Part shown: positions 33,444 to 44,871 of the stretch, in pieces
Layout: the number at the start of each line of letters is the position of its first letter
Numbering within the stretch: position 1 is the stretch's first letter
Origin: Aphrocallistes beatrix
Lineage: Eukaryota; Porifera; Hexactinellida; Sceptrulophora; Aphrocallistidae
DNA: 64,000 nucleotides
Reading direction: 5' to 3'
Assembly: GCA_963281255.1 (NCBI GenBank)
Contig: OY725490.1
Coordinates: forward strand, 3,348,001 to 3,412,000
The notes under the pieces: model-generated
The model's input: the letters and a program-made list of their open reading frames with translations, nothing else
Database searches by the model: none
What the model was told of the DNA's origin: nothing
Position numbers and translations under genes: made by a program

Positions 33444-33634
33444 TACAGTGGAGTCTCCGAATAACGGACACATTGGGGACATGCCTTTTGTCCGTTGTAG
33501 AGAGATGCCCGCTTCTTGAGGAGTGCTTGACTATTACATACGTATATGGTAAATTCAATCCACTTCACGAGGTTTATCTTGTTGTAGAGGGGTTGTCCGC
33601 TTTTCAGAGTGTCCGTTTTGGGAGATTCTATTTA
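33444..33634. mobile_element. Small pogo/Tigger-like MITE
   Basis: The left end 'cagtggagtctccgaataac' follows TA at 33444-33445. The right end contains the imperfect complement ('gtccgttttgggagattcta'). The boundaries on the right are uncertain by a few bases. Confidence 0.6.
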
Positions 33635-33944
33635 AGATATTTTTTGAGTTAATCTGTCATGACATAATAACATGCATGGTCCAGGAATACATTTGAGTAA
33701 AGATAGCATACTTTAATTTATTTTTAAATATAGTCAAAATATGATATTGAAGTAGGGAACATTGAAAGTAATTTCGGAGTGTAAAAGCAAGTTCCACAAG
33801 GAGATATCCTTTCAGAAACATAGCACACTCCTGCTTCAAGGAAACTAGCCACAAACCTACCAGTCATTCTCTAATCAGTATTTCCTTCTCACTACGACAC
33901 AACACACACTATCAGCTCATGATACCAACACATTTCTCATCTGC

Positions 33945-33952
33945 TATAAATA
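33945..33952 (+). promoter_or_regulatory. TATA box of NHL gene 1
   Basis: TATAAATA inside 'ctataaatat' lies 58 nt before the ATG at 34003. The same octamer precedes the other two NHL genes. Confidence 0.6.
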
Positions 33953-34002
33953 TACACTCAATAAACAATTCATTATATTAACTACAAATCAAACAACAAT
34001 CA

Positions 34003-35181
34003 ATGGCTTCAAGATTCCCTGAGAGCGAGCCTTTCCTCCATTCCAATCCATTTCAAAGAGCAGAACTCCTCATCAAATCCACCTTCAACTCCCTGATCAA
34101 GAAACTGGAAGAGAGGAGGGACCAGCTGCTGGTAGAGCTGCATGAGATGAGTTCTAACTACTTCAGCAAAGAGGAGACGAGAAAGAAACAGATCAATGAT
34201 CTGGATCAGCTGATTGCAAAGATACAAGAGGCGAGTTTAGAGCAGAATCTCATCGTCGACTTACAAGAACAACAAATTCAAAAGATGAAAAATGTAAAGG
34301 GACAATTTCAACAACCAACTCCTATCCCACTCCCTCACTTCGACACATCTCTCCTGGGGGATCTACTACAGAAGCTAGAGAAGTTTGGATCTCTACAAGA
34401 TGTTGCTCCCATATACCGCACGATAGTACATCCTATTAGGTCTATAGGCAAGCGAGGGAAGGGTAGAGTAGAACTAAATGGTCCATGTGATGTAGCGATA
34501 GATGGGAAAGGGAATATATTCGTAGCTGACCTGTGGAACAGTAGAATTCAGTTAGTTAGCTTGGAGGGTCAGTTCATTGGAGAATTTGGTAAGGGAGAGT
34601 TAAGCGGGCCTCACTCCATAACTCTATACAATGATTGGTTGTTTGTAACTGATTTTACTATGAATAAAGTCCTAAAATATAAAACTCAAAACTATAAATT
34701 AGAATGTAAGAGTGAATTAGAACTGAATTATCCATTTGGTATAACAGTAGATAATAATGAAGTGTTTGTAGCAGATAGTGTTAATAATAGAATTGTAGTG
34801 TTAAGCTTAGATCTTAAATTTATTAGAGAATTAGGAAATAAGAAGTTAGTAAATCCACAAGATGTTAAAGTAAATAATAATAAAGTGTTTGTAGCTGATC
34901 ATAGTAAACATCATAATATACATGTATTTTCTAAGTTAGGAGAATTACTGAATAGTATTATAAACTTGAGTAGTGGAACTGAAAATATATTTCTATGTTT
35001 AGATATGCTTAACAATATTCTAATTAGTGATAGTTCAGGTAAAATAATACAAATATACACATTAGAAGGTCAGTTAGTTCATAGCATTGAGTGTGATAAT
35101 AGGCCTACAGGAATAGTAGTAACTCAAGATAATATTATTATTTGTGCTGATGATGATAATTGTAAATTAAACTTGTATTAG
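34003..35181 (+). CDS. Coiled-coil/NHL-repeat protein 1 (RING-less TRIM-NHL-like)
   Basis: A single-exon protein of 392 residues. Residues about 20-105 form a charged, Leu-heptad coiled coil (KKLEERRDQLLVELHEM). From about 145 to the end there are six NHL-type blades, for example LNGPCDVAIDGKGNIFVADL, GITVDNNEVFVADSVNNRI and PQDVKVNNNKVFVADHS. Together they should make a six-bladed beta-propeller for protein or RNA binding. There is no RING, B-box or filamin domain, so ubiquitin-ligase activity is not expected. The start is fixed by the TATA box 58 nt upstream and by similarity of the MAS/MAT starts in the two paralogues. Codon use shifts from GC-richer in the coiled coil to very AT-rich in the propeller. 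Confidence 0.88.
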   Translation: MASRFPESEPFLHSNPFQRAELLIKSTFNSLIKKLEERRDQLLVELHEMSSNYFSKEETRKKQINDLDQLIAKIQEASLEQNLIVDLQEQQIQKMKNVKGQFQQPTPIPLPHFDTSLLGDLLQKLEKFGSLQDVAPIYRTIVHPIRSIGKRGKGRVELNGPCDVAIDGKGNIFVADLWNSRIQLVSLEGQFIGEFGKGELSGPHSITLYNDWLFVTDFTMNKVLKYKTQNYKLECKSELELNYPFGITVDNNEVFVADSVNNRIVVLSLDLKFIRELGNKKLVNPQDVKVNNNKVFVADHSKHHNIHVFSKLGELLNSIINLSSGTENIFLCLDMLNNILISDSSGKIIQIYTLEGQLVHSIECDNRPTGIVVTQDNIIICADDDNCKLNLY

Positions 35182-35470
35182 ATTTCATTATTTATTTATA
35201 TTTTAATTTTGTTTTGTTTTGTTTATAACTATCCATTAAATCTTGCTACCAGTATATATCTTATTTTGACAATCAATTTACATTCCAAATATTTAATCTG
35301 ATTTATTAATTAACAAGCGGGCTTCGCTTGTTTGCGCTGCGCGGCTTGCGGACTCTTCGTGTCTGCAGAGTCGCCCTGCGGGCGTCTGGAGTTACTCAAT
35401 CTAGCCTATTTTGGGAATTTGTTTACTTTATATAAATATTGTAATCAAAAGTTAACAAATAATTAATCAT
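35182..35470. repeat. GC-rich repeat end downstream of NHL gene 1
   Basis: 35315-35400 carries 'gcgctgcgcggcttgcgg' and 'cagagtcgccctgcgggcg', matching 7610-7690. It is followed by one unit of the 7.7-kb tandem family. Confidence 0.7.
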
Positions 35471-36045
35471 ACAGGGTGGCCCATAAGTTCTGTCTCAAGC
35501 TTGATTAGATATAAAATTTTTCTTATACTCAAACAATCTTAGTTATTATGGTCTTTAGAGATTGTAATTCGAATATTCTCAATGACTTTAAAATATTTTT
35601 CGAGTCTAAGTCTAAGACCTGGAACTGTGGTTTGTATGGTGAGTTTTGTGGAGAAAAAATGTGTCCTGACACGCAGTGAAAAACGAGAATCAGGGCCTAC
35701 TGCTTTTCAAATCATCTTTCTAGGTCTTCAAATTCTAGGACAAATTAGCTCTCACATTTTCCTCGAACACTCTAAATTTGTAGAAATATAGGACGTTTAG
35801 ATCAGTATATATTGAGAACCATTTGGATCAGAGATTTTGGTGATGTGAAAAAAAGTGCCATTTTGGGTGATTTAGCAAAATGTACCTAATTTGAACTCGT
35901 GAAATAATAACTTTCTCTCGTTTTCTGATAATGAATTCAATGGATTTGTGAAATATTTCCATGGTGAATGAAAGGTATCTGGTGCTAAATCGTCATGGAA
36001 CATCGATTATAGAGACATTTTTTACAGAAGCAGTGACCCTGATTC
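35470..36045. mobile_element. Truncated second copy of the 12.5-kb MITE
   Basis: It starts at TA (35470-35471) with CAGGGTGGCCCATAAGTTCT and follows 12475-13035 through 'ttttttacagaagcagtg'. It then breaks into MATE sequence at about 36046. The right inverted end is missing. Confidence 0.85.
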
Positions 36046-36268
36046 TGGAATTGCACAAAGAATTACTGAGACTACGCAAGCGAAAAGTTTGGAGGAAGCG
36101 TTTGTTGAGACAAAGTTTCAAATTCGGATATGCCCACAAAATTGTAACACATCTAACTTGTGTTGCGGTAGTATGTATAAAACTAAGAGAGTCATTATCA
36201 GTAGATTTTGTCTCTGTTTCATGCTAGGATTTATAATGTTCAGTGTTATTGGTCTCATTCAGCTTTAA
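36046..36268 (+). pseudogene. 3' fragment of a MATE gene
   Basis: From 'ggaattgcacaaagaattac' to the stop at 36266-36268 it matches the last ~75 codons of MATE E/F, including the CPQNCNTSNLCCGSMYKT tail in one frame. No upstream part is present; it is joined to the interior of a MITE. Its final codons differ from E/F and partly resemble copy A. Confidence 0.85.
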
Positions 36269-36364
36269 AGAAACACATCTTCTTTGTGAATTAAGTAATT
36301 ATAGAGATACTAGTATTATCATAATTACATCACAGTCATGCTGTGTCAATTAAAATTGTAGTAT

Positions 36365-36530
36365 TGTTGCGTGGTATTTTGAGAGCGTAGTATTTTGCGT
36401 AGTATTTTGAACCACAAGGCCATTTGATTATCCGAAACAAAATCTCAGATACTACGATAGATCTCAAAATACCACGATACTAATTAATCCATGGTTAGTT
36501 AATACTAGGATCTCAAAATACTAAGCAACT
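36365..36530. repeat. Short inverted-repeat tract
   Basis: 'gtggtattttgagag' and its complement 'ctcaaaataccac' face each other, with further 'gtagtattttg' copies between. It directly abuts the foldback element to the right. Confidence 0.65.
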
Positions 36531-36977
36531 GTATTTACTCTGGTTAATTAAGTGGGAAGGTGTGAATGATAGTCATTATCGCACAGTACCTTGTTGATTA
36601 ATTGAATTATCTCATACCCCTGTCTTATTTACTTTAATAAACAGGGTCGTAGGAACAGGTGCGGGACAAGTGCGACCAAAGTGTGGCTTAGTGCGCCACA
36701 GGTATTTATAGGTACTATACAGGCGTGGCATAGGTGGTGCGCCTGCCGCTCCATTATTCGGGTACCATATTCAAGCTAAACATTTGTAATCATTGTTTAA
36801 TGATTATGTCGCACTTGTCCCGCACTTGGTCCTACAACCCTGTTTATTAAAGTAAATAAGACAGAGGTTTGAGATAATTCAATCATATTAAGCTATCCAG
36901 TAATTAATCAACAAGGTACTGTGTGATAATGAATAGCATTCACACCTTCCCACTTAATTAACCAGAGTAAATACAGC
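36531..36977. mobile_element. 447-bp foldback MITE with ~150-bp inverted ends
   Basis: The left end 'ctgtatttactctggttaat' (36531 on) and the right end's complement are almost the same over about 150 bp. Both contain 'tttactttaataaacagggt' and 'gcgggacaagtgcgac' in mirrored positions. The right arm has an extra ~15-bp stretch. The centre is GC-rich and non-coding. Confidence 0.88.
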
Positions 36978-37306
36978 ATTGGATTAGGAAACCGTTAAAA
37001 TGATTCCAGTTTCAAAATATAGGAACAAATATATGATTGCTATTATACAAGCATTAAAGCCATATATACAATTCACAGTCTTAAATTATCAAAGAAACAA
37101 ATTTGGAAATTGACTTATTTTATAACAAATTTGTTTCGGATGGAACCTATTTGCAACCGGAACAAATATTGCATAACAGGTCTATATATTTTGTTTAAAG
37201 CTAACTTAGTAATAGTCATTACTTCCTATAATATATAATAAATTACTGGATTACAGTATTTGAATAAAAGTATGAGAATAGTAATACATTTAACAACTAA
37301 ACATAC

Positions 37307-37415
37307 CCACTCCATTCGGTCCAATAATTGCAGTAAATTTCTTGAATGGTCCGATTATCTGTTTTCCTTTGTAAGACTTGAAATTTTCCAACTCCAGCTG
37401 CACTAGAAACCCCAT
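37307..37415 (-). CDS. SMC1A: SMC1 (cohesin), first coding exon
   Basis: On the minus strand the ATG at 37415 opens [20 protein letters not shown], followed by [17 protein letters not shown]. This is the N-terminus of the cohesin subunit SMC1, including FKSYKG and the start of Walker A. A consensus donor (G|GTATGT) at 37306 cuts within the Gly codon just before the expected Lys-Ser of Walker A. The exon is short (109 nt), so the call rests on strong motif similarity, not length. It lies 745 bp downstream of the SMC2 stop in the same orientation. I found no second SMC1 exon between 1 and 37306. Either intron 1 exceeds 37 kb or the gene is a remnant. Confidence 0.8.
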
Positions 37416-38159
37416 CCTAAGCACCTGGAAATTTCTTGAATTGATGAACTATGTCTGACAACAAAATGCTAACATTAAAAGATAGATCACAAGGATTGTT
37501 TGATAGATGTTAATGATATAGTTTAGTGTTAAGTTAACTGAGTAGATTTCAAACTGCGAAATTTGGAATAAAATGGAGAGGAAACCATAGCCAACACACC
37601 TCCTACGCTACTTTTTCTGCAAAATCAGCAAGTCAGATTATAAGTAGTACATTGAAATTAGTGTTTTGGAAATGGAGTGATCAGTACTATTTGTTTTGAT
37701 TGCATTCATCAAAAAAACAAATAATAAGATAGTCTGCTAGGAAATAGTCAGAAATAGGAAGTTTATTTTTTATGTCTCTGTGGACAAAATTACTCTATAT
37801 TATAGCTTTGAGATTTTACAAATATTTTAAGTAGAGCTTTTTAGTCAATATGTGAAATATGCAGGATACATATTTTTTTAAAAACGATGGTGTAAATTAA
37901 TACAATGAAGGGTTTTTGCTTCTTACATCCGTTTTAAGTTTGATAGAATTTAGACAGTTAAATTTTCGTAGGATTTTCGAAAAATGTCCCCAGTTGCACC
38001 TATGACTCATGAGCACACCGAAAACTTATCCTTAATCTGAATTTTAAAGTTCTAAAGTGGCCGGTTCCAAAAGGTAAACACCTCGGCACCGTATTATGAT
38101 TCAGTTGATGATAAATAACAAATTGAAACTACTAGTACAAGCCAGCCAGCAGTCTATCC
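37416..38159. other. Gap between SMC2 stop and SMC1 start
   Basis: It must hold the SMC2 3' UTR and the SMC1 promoter. No other features recognised. Confidence 0.5.
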
Positions 38160-39286
38160 CTACTGATTCTGTTCATGGCGGGAGACAGTGGACACTCCTT
38201 CTACAAACTTGGTCCTGAACAAGATGTTAGCATTGTTGAACATTCCTTCCTTGAGGGAGACGACGATAAACTGAGAATGCTTGAAGTGCGTCTGAAGCAT
38301 GAGGCCAATGTTCTGAGTGTGAGACAGATCTAGAGCTGCGTCGATTTCGTCCAGAATGTAGAGAGGCGCCGGTTTGAAGAGAAGGAGTGAGAGGATAAGT
38401 GAGAGAGCAATCAGTGACCTCTGACCTCCAGACAGCTCCGACAGACTTTCCTTCCACATTCCACCAAAAGCAACTCTGAACTCTAGCCCCTCCAGAAAGC
38501 TGGCTCCTTCCGGCGGCTCCAGTCTAGCAGTGGCGCCCGGCAGGAGAGTTGAGAATATAGACTCAAAATCTTTGTTAACCTGGTGCCATGCTTTTCCTAG
38601 AGCTTCGTTCTTCTTAGCGTCAAGCTCTGATATGAGATTAGCTATCTTGGCTTTATCATTCTCAACGATCTCTCTCTTATTCATGAGCTCGTTGTACTTC
38701 TCTTCAGCTTGTCCTAGCATTGTCATAGCTCGCATGTTCACGTTGTTAGTTAGTTTCTCTTTCTCCTTGGCGAGAGTTCCTATCTTACTTCTCAGAGTTG
38801 CTTCATCCATCACGCTGAAATCATATGCAGAGTTGGGAACTCCGAAATATTCCTTCTCCGACGAGATCCAAGCATATTTCTTCAACATTTGATCTACAAG
38901 AGAGTTTGCATCTTTCACATCCTTCTTCAACTTGATCAACTTGTGCTCGATAGATTTCTCTTGCAATATCATGGCTTGCTTCTTCTCTTCCAGAGCTTGG
39001 ATTTGTTCTTCCATCATTCTCACCTCTCGACTGGAAGATCTTAGTTCAACTTTCTTCAAATCCACTCGTTCATTCAGAACATTCACCTCATTTCTTATCT
39101 CCTCTTCTAACTCCTTCTCTTTAATGTGAGTAGATAGCTTGGCTTGAAGTGCGTTTTCTCTCTGCTCTATCTCGCCATCACACTGCTCTATGCTGGTCCT
39201 CAGTCCCTCCGCCTCTGCGAGGACTGACTGGAGACTGCCTTCTTTCTCTTGCAACGCAGATTCAGAGCTTTGTACTGCTTCCTTAC
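38160..39286 (-). CDS. SMC2: SMC2 exon 3: second coiled-coil half and C-terminal ATPase head
   Basis: The acceptor 'gtgtag' ends at 39287. The exon begins GT AAG, completing a Cys codon split after exon 2. It encodes residues about 799-1174: the returning coiled coil, then [24 protein letters not shown], the ABC signature LSGGQRS (about residue 1084), Walker [13 protein letters not shown] (about 1108), the D-loop and [20 protein letters not shown]. The stop is TAG at 38160-38162, right after [12 protein letters not shown], so the tail is about 20 residues shorter than in human SMC2. The alternative reading from 39353 runs into the intron and should not be used. Confidence 0.93.
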
Positions 39287-40071
39287 CTACACCGACACAC
39301 TCATAAATAATCAGATTAAATGAATTTAAAAGTATCCATACAAGATTAACCATGATTGATTAACTTTACAACGCGAATTTCTGGGATTCTATTGGACATG
39401 CCGCTTCAATTGTTAGGGATTTATGACTCATATCATAGAACTGTTAAAGGAAGTATTACTAAGGAGATACATCTTATATATTAAAACGCTAGGAACATTT
39501 GATGTTTGTCCAAATTTTTTGAAGAATTTGCAAGTCGTGGAGATATGAAAATTGGCATGTAGCTGTTAAATGATGAGTCTGAATAAGCTCGAAGATCTAA
39601 GTGAAATTTTCACACCCTAAAGAGATGGATTCACATTTTACAGACTCATAAACTGTTGAAATTCTGAAAATTCCACAATGAAGTAAATTATCATTTAAAA
39701 CCTTGAATTTCGCACAAGTTTAATTGTGAACTACAAAACTATTTAATGGCATGTGGTGAAAATTTGGTATGTAATATAGCGTCTATTTTTTTTCTGAGAA
39801 GGATTATGGTTGTAGGCACTTAATACTCTTAATCTCTTAATAAAATTGCGGTTCCAATGATATCAAATACTATGCCTCCGCTATATTTAATTCCACCTCC
39901 TATCCTAATTCGCTCAGACTATGTAGAAGTCATGAAGAATATAGCTAGTGTCTTAAACCCTAGACATAGCACACATAGTTCAACTATACTATATGGAAAT
40001 ATGAGATATCTAAAGCACACCTCTTAGTTCTCAATGTATTGTACCGTGCTTAATAGGCAACCAAGCTCTAC

Positions 40072-40079
40072 TATAAATA
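40072..40079 (+). promoter_or_regulatory. TATA box of NHL gene 2
   Basis: TATAAATA at 65-58 nt before the ATG at 40137, within 'ctataaatat' exactly as before NHL gene 1. Confidence 0.6.
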
Positions 40080-40136
40080 TCCAAGTTGATAATGGATGAA
40101 GTTTATTTCTGTATTGACTACAACCTTTCAGCTATA

Positions 40137-41402
40137 ATGGCTAGTGCACAAGTTACTTTCACTGAGCAAATAAAACAGACGCGTACAAAGATACAAGACA
40201 GCTTCAAGCGGTCTCATGAAGCTCTCCGAGTCAGAGAGAACTACCTCCTCTCTCGTGTTGAAGAGATAGAAACAGAGTTCAATAAGAAGACTCAAGAAAT
40301 GAATAAATTGTTAGAAGCGTTGAATAAAACTAAATCGATTAGCTCAGATATTCTCACGGACAATAAACTTAAAGATACTCGAGATGAAGTATATGCTTCC
40401 GTCGATCGAAAAATCGCAGAAATTCTTGACGTGGTAGATCATTCAATCGAATTTGAATGGGATTTTCTATTCGAGACTGACATAGAACAGCTCGGGAGTG
40501 TTAATCTTAACGGTCAGTCAAAGACTTCTCTCTCCCGAGCTTTCCCTCCTCAAGTCAAAGTTGTCGTACCTGACTACAAGACTAAACACCTGCCTACTGC
40601 TTACTCGTGTAAGAAATCCACAGACCAGAAAGCTCCAGGAGAGTTGACTTCTCCAGAAAGTCTTGCTATACACTACAACACTGGTAATATCTACGTACCA
40701 GATTCTAGTTTGAATAGAGTTCAAGTATTCAACTCTAACGGAGACTATATCTTCATGTTCAGTGAGAAAATGGACGGCCCTCAATGCGTATGTGTTTCTA
40801 CCAATAAAGTCATCGTTACACAATACCGTGGTAACTGTATGAATGTGTACGAGCTAGGAGGTAAGCTAGTGAAGAGTGTTGGTAGTGGAGGGAGTGGAGA
40901 AGGACAATTCAAGTATCCATATGGTCTGGATGTCTCATATAGAAACAAAATAATTTATGTGTGTGACAGAAGTAACAATAGGGTTCAACTCTTCACAGAG
41001 GATCTCAAGTTCCATTCCATGCTAGGAATAGGAGTGTTGAAGTGTCCACGTGACGTAAAGGTTACAAGAGACAGAGTGTTGGTGCTAGATCAGAGTGATC
41101 CGTGTTTGTTTGTGTTCAGTTCAGATCACGTTCTAACCAACAGACTCATAACTCGTGGTAATGCTAAACAAACAAACTATCCACTCTGCTTCGACATAGA
41201 CAGAGAGTATAACATCATTATGAGTGACTACGACAATCACTGTGTGTATGTATTTAGTCAGGAGGGAGAGCAGATACATAAGTTTGGAAAGCAAGGTCAA
41301 GATATCGGAGAGTTCTATTGTCCACGTGGAATAGCACTAGATAACACAGGTCGTATCATCGTAGTGTGTTGTAAGGACAATGCTTGTCTACAATTTTTTT
41401 AG
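40137..41402 (+). CDS. Coiled-coil/NHL-repeat protein 2, nested in SMC2 intron 2
   Basis: A single-exon protein of 421 residues on the strand opposite SMC2, entirely inside SMC2 intron 2 (39287-41722). The frame is open further upstream, but I choose the ATG at 40137 because it gives the MAS start seen in the paralogue and sits at normal distance from the TATA box. The coiled coil is at about residues 10-90. NHL blades run from about 185 to the end: GELTSPESLAIHYNTGNIYV, GQFKYPYGLDVSYRNKIIYV, GVLKCPRDVKV and GEFYCPRGIALDNTGRIIVV. No RING or B-box. Probably a protein-binding adaptor; partners cannot be told from sequence. Confidence 0.88.
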   Translation: MASAQVTFTEQIKQTRTKIQDSFKRSHEALRVRENYLLSRVEEIETEFNKKTQEMNKLLEALNKTKSISSDILTDNKLKDTRDEVYASVDRKIAEILDVVDHSIEFEWDFLFETDIEQLGSVNLNGQSKTSLSRAFPPQVKVVVPDYKTKHLPTAYSCKKSTDQKAPGELTSPESLAIHYNTGNIYVPDSSLNRVQVFNSNGDYIFMFSEKMDGPQCVCVSTNKVIVTQYRGNCMNVYELGGKLVKSVGSGGSGEGQFKYPYGLDVSYRNKIIYVCDRSNNRVQLFTEDLKFHSMLGIGVLKCPRDVKVTRDRVLVLDQSDPCLFVFSSDHVLTNRLITRGNAKQTNYPLCFDIDREYNIIMSDYDNHCVYVFSQEGEQIHKFGKQGQDIGEFYCPRGIALDNTGRIIVVCCKDNACLQFF

Positions 41403-41722
41403 TTTTGTAAGTCATTAGCTTAAATATATAAGTACGTGTATCTCGGAGGAATTATTGTGACAGTTATTTATGTTATTTTGTTATCGTAAAATATGAATTA
41501 ATTCTAGGTTTTACAAACAAAAAAAAGTAAACTTGAAATCATTTTTGATATGCATCATATGACAACGCTTTTAATATTTAAAATCAATAAGATTTCTCAA
41601 TGCCAGAGGAAAAATATTCTTCTATTGGGTTAATAATTAAGTTATGAAATTACGCCCGGGTATAATTTCTAGAAATTTGGAAAAGAGCTAGCCTATGACT
41701 GAACTAAGTACTGAATGCTCAC

Positions 41723-43285
41723 ACTGCTGGAGCTGTTCCTGAGCCCTGCCTACCTCCTGCTCGCGGTACTGGTCAATGTTAGAGATCTTCCCTTCCAACT
41801 CTGCTTTCAATGCCTGCTGAGCTCGCAGTGTCTGTTTCGCCTCCTCGATCTTCTCTTTCTCAGCTCTCACTTCCTCGCTCAGTCTCTCCAGCTCCTGCAC
41901 CTTCTGTCCCACATTGCTCTGTACGAGCTTCGTCTTGAGGTTACTAGCCTCGTGCTGCTTTATCTCCAGCTCCCTCTCAAGCTTAACATACTCAGCCTTG
42001 TCCTTCTCCATCTCACCCATGCAGCTGCTCACCTCCTTCAAGCCCCTCTCCAAACGTTCCATCTCTGCGAGAGTCTTGTCCAGCTGTGCGAGTTTAAGGA
42101 AGACCTGTTTGCCGTCTGGAGAACCGCCATGTACAATCCCTGCCGGTTCGTATTTGTTCCCATCGAGTGTGACGGTTGTAACCCCGAACCCGAAAGTAAC
42201 ATTCTTCGCCTCTTCGTTGTCATGGCACACCACGACATTCCCGAATGTGTAGACCATAGCAGGGTGCAGCTCCTGTGGATAATCAATCAGGGAGAGAGCA
42301 AGTTTAGCTCTGTTGTTCGTTGCATTTTGTATTTGGCGCATTTTTTCTCGCGGAATCTCACGCGCTTCGATCTTATTCAGTGGGATTAGCGTCACTCTAT
42401 ACTCGAGTCCGCTCTTCAGCAGTTTCTTACCGGTATCCTCCGTGTCCACGATGATACTGTACAGCTTGCCGCCACCCGCGCATTCCAACGCTGTGTAGAA
42501 GCTAGCCTCCTTAACTACCAACCGTCTGGCCAACACTCCTAAGACAGTCTGGTCGTTCAGTCCTGGGAGACGTTTGTAGGCGAATTGAAACTTATTCAGA
42601 ATAGGAGTCTCCATCTTTAGCCGACTGAGCTCGCTCCTGACCTGAGCGAGAGCATTCTGTGTACTCAGATGCTCTTGAGAGAATTGCTCGTATCTCTCAG
42701 GAGAAAACGGAATCTTCTCCAGTTTCTTCTGAATGGATACTGTCTCATTCTCGAAGTTGTCAAGCACTGCTTTCTCCTTGACATACTCCGCCTGTCCTCC
42801 CTTACACACCCCCTCTGCTACCTTCAACTCACTGCTGGCCTGCGTGAACCTCATCTCTGCCTGCTGGAGCTCGGACTTAGCTTGGGACCACGCGCTCGTA
42901 CAGTTCATGAGCTGCTGTTGCAGACTCTGCGACACTTCCCCTTCCCCGAGGGAACTGAAGTTCCCGGTTGAAATGGCTTGATACTGCGCCTGTGCCTTCT
43001 CGAGGCTGGCGTGTGCAGCCTCTACGGCTTGTTTCAAGCGGTTGAATGTATCTTCAAACTTGGTAATCTCGTCCTGTCTCGATTCAAGCACGATTCTATC
43101 CTTCTGCGACGATTTCGCCAATCGTTTCATTTCTTTTCTTTCTTGTTCAATCTCGTCATTCACACTTTGTAGAAGAGATTCCTGCTTTGCATGACGCTTC
43201 CCTTCTGCTTCCAGCAAACCTTGTAACTCCTTCAATTCATTGTGTATCTCCTGACCTAGATTCTGCCTCGCCTCCACCATCTTAC
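41723..43285 (-). CDS. SMC2: SMC2 exon 2: coiled coil and hinge
   Basis: The acceptor 'tttctag' ends at 43286 and the exon begins GT AAG ATG, joining in frame to the single G left by exon 1. The donor is GTGAGC at 41722-41717 after a lone T. The join T+GT makes Cys, giving LQQ-C-KEAVQ. The exon encodes residues about 279-798: long heptad coiled coils flank the hinge (about 519-667) with LYSIIVDTEDTGKKLL, RVTLIPLNKIEAR and VTTVTLDGNKYEPAGIVHGG. The hinge mediates SMC2-SMC4 dimerisation in condensin. The region is clearly GC-richer than its introns. Confidence 0.95.
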
Positions 43286-44871
43286 CTAGAAATATATTTC
43301 ACATATCATCTCATAATACTCCAGCATGCCAATTCATGGAGCAAAAATTGACATTATTATTATAAGCATGAGAGAGTGATGGAAAACACAACTTTTCTAA
43401 ATACAAATATATAGAGATATCTTTAATAAAAATAAAATACTATGTAACGGTGTAAGAGTCGGTACCGTTTTGGCAAAACAGAAGTTCGAGTATCATAAAA
43501 ATTATATATACTAAATATATATTATCCATTCGAACTATGTATAAAATAAATGGTTTTATCAACAAACGGAGAATTTGTTTTGTTAATAAGTTATATAATT
43601 ATCCTGCGGTTGGCTAAGTGATTTTTTCTATTTATAGTCAGACCCCAAACTTGTATGGGTTCCCCGCCCAAAATGGCTTAAACAGGAAATGACGCTACAA
43701 AACACCTCGCCAAGCGCGGGGTTTAATTAATTAATATTACTTGCTTACTTGAACATAAAATACAATGACAGGAGCTATATTTTGGACCATGGACAAAATA
43801 GTACTCTCAGGCTTTCTATTATCATTGAAATGTCATTGGTGACAATGACGTCATAATTCCATGATGAGTCGACATTTTCGTCTGAAATTGACCAACTCAT
43901 TAAAAAATGGCAAAGAATTATGAATTATTCGAAAAATTCATTCATATAATTTATGATATTTCTTGTAAAAAACTTTCAATTTTGAATAATTCTTCTCAGG
44001 CTTGATGAATTATGAATTATTCGAATTATCCATTAATTCGTGAATCATATATATATATATATATAATCGAGTTTTAATAGTAAGGATTACCAAGTGTGCA
44101 AAAAATACAAAATGTACAAATATTAGATTAGTCAACCAATTTATTCTGTATTGTTTCAGTTGATGTCTAGATTTATCGGCCCTACACGAAAATTATTTCT
44201 AACTACATAATTGATTCATATCTTTAACTCCGTCTCGGGTCTGGCGATACATGAAGTGAACACCTTCCGAAATAGAGGGTAAAACTGAATGCTTGGTTGA
44301 AAGAAATTACGGAAACGATTGTCAATGCGAATCCATTCGCAATGACTACTAATACAATCAGTCAATCACTTTAAAATTGCACCTAAAAAGAAAAACATGA
44401 TATATCCGAAAAAGATATTCATAATTCCTCTGTCAAAAGACAGAAAATGATTGATGGGCGGATCCCTCGTAACGAAGAAGGTTTGCCAAAACTGAAGAAT
44501 TATGTATAACATGGGCCGCTTGTGGCTTGTCTTATAGTTTGGTTGATAATAAACGCTTTCGAAAAACATTGTATTTATCATATCCAGCAAATATGAATAG
44601 AAAGAGCATCAGAATGCATGATGAAGTTGGTAGGACAATTTGAGCTGTTAAAGATAAGATTCGAGGATGCTCTTGTACTTGTTTCGACGGGTGGGCAAAC
44701 CACATCCAAAAAATAGTCAATCTCGTAATCAAGTGCATATTATTTTGATAGCATCATCAACCGGTTAACCAATGTCTATATTGATTGGTAGAAATAGTAT
44801 GGATTTTTGACTAATATTTAACCTGATATTGTAAAATATAATTTTACTACTATGTTGGCTAATTTCAAAAT

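Noticed and set aside
39287-39353. Longer N-terminus of the SMC2 exon 3 reading frame
   Set aside because: The extra codons lie upstream of a clear acceptor (gtgtag) and show no SMC2 similarity.
40086-40136. Upstream in-frame starts for NHL gene 2
   Set aside because: Too close to the TATA box at 40072 and without counterpart in the paralogues; the ATG at 40137 fits better.
41715-42389. Plus-strand open frames over SMC2 exon 2
   Set aside because: Antisense shadows of a long, GC-richer coiled-coil exon; Leu/Ser-rich and without domain.
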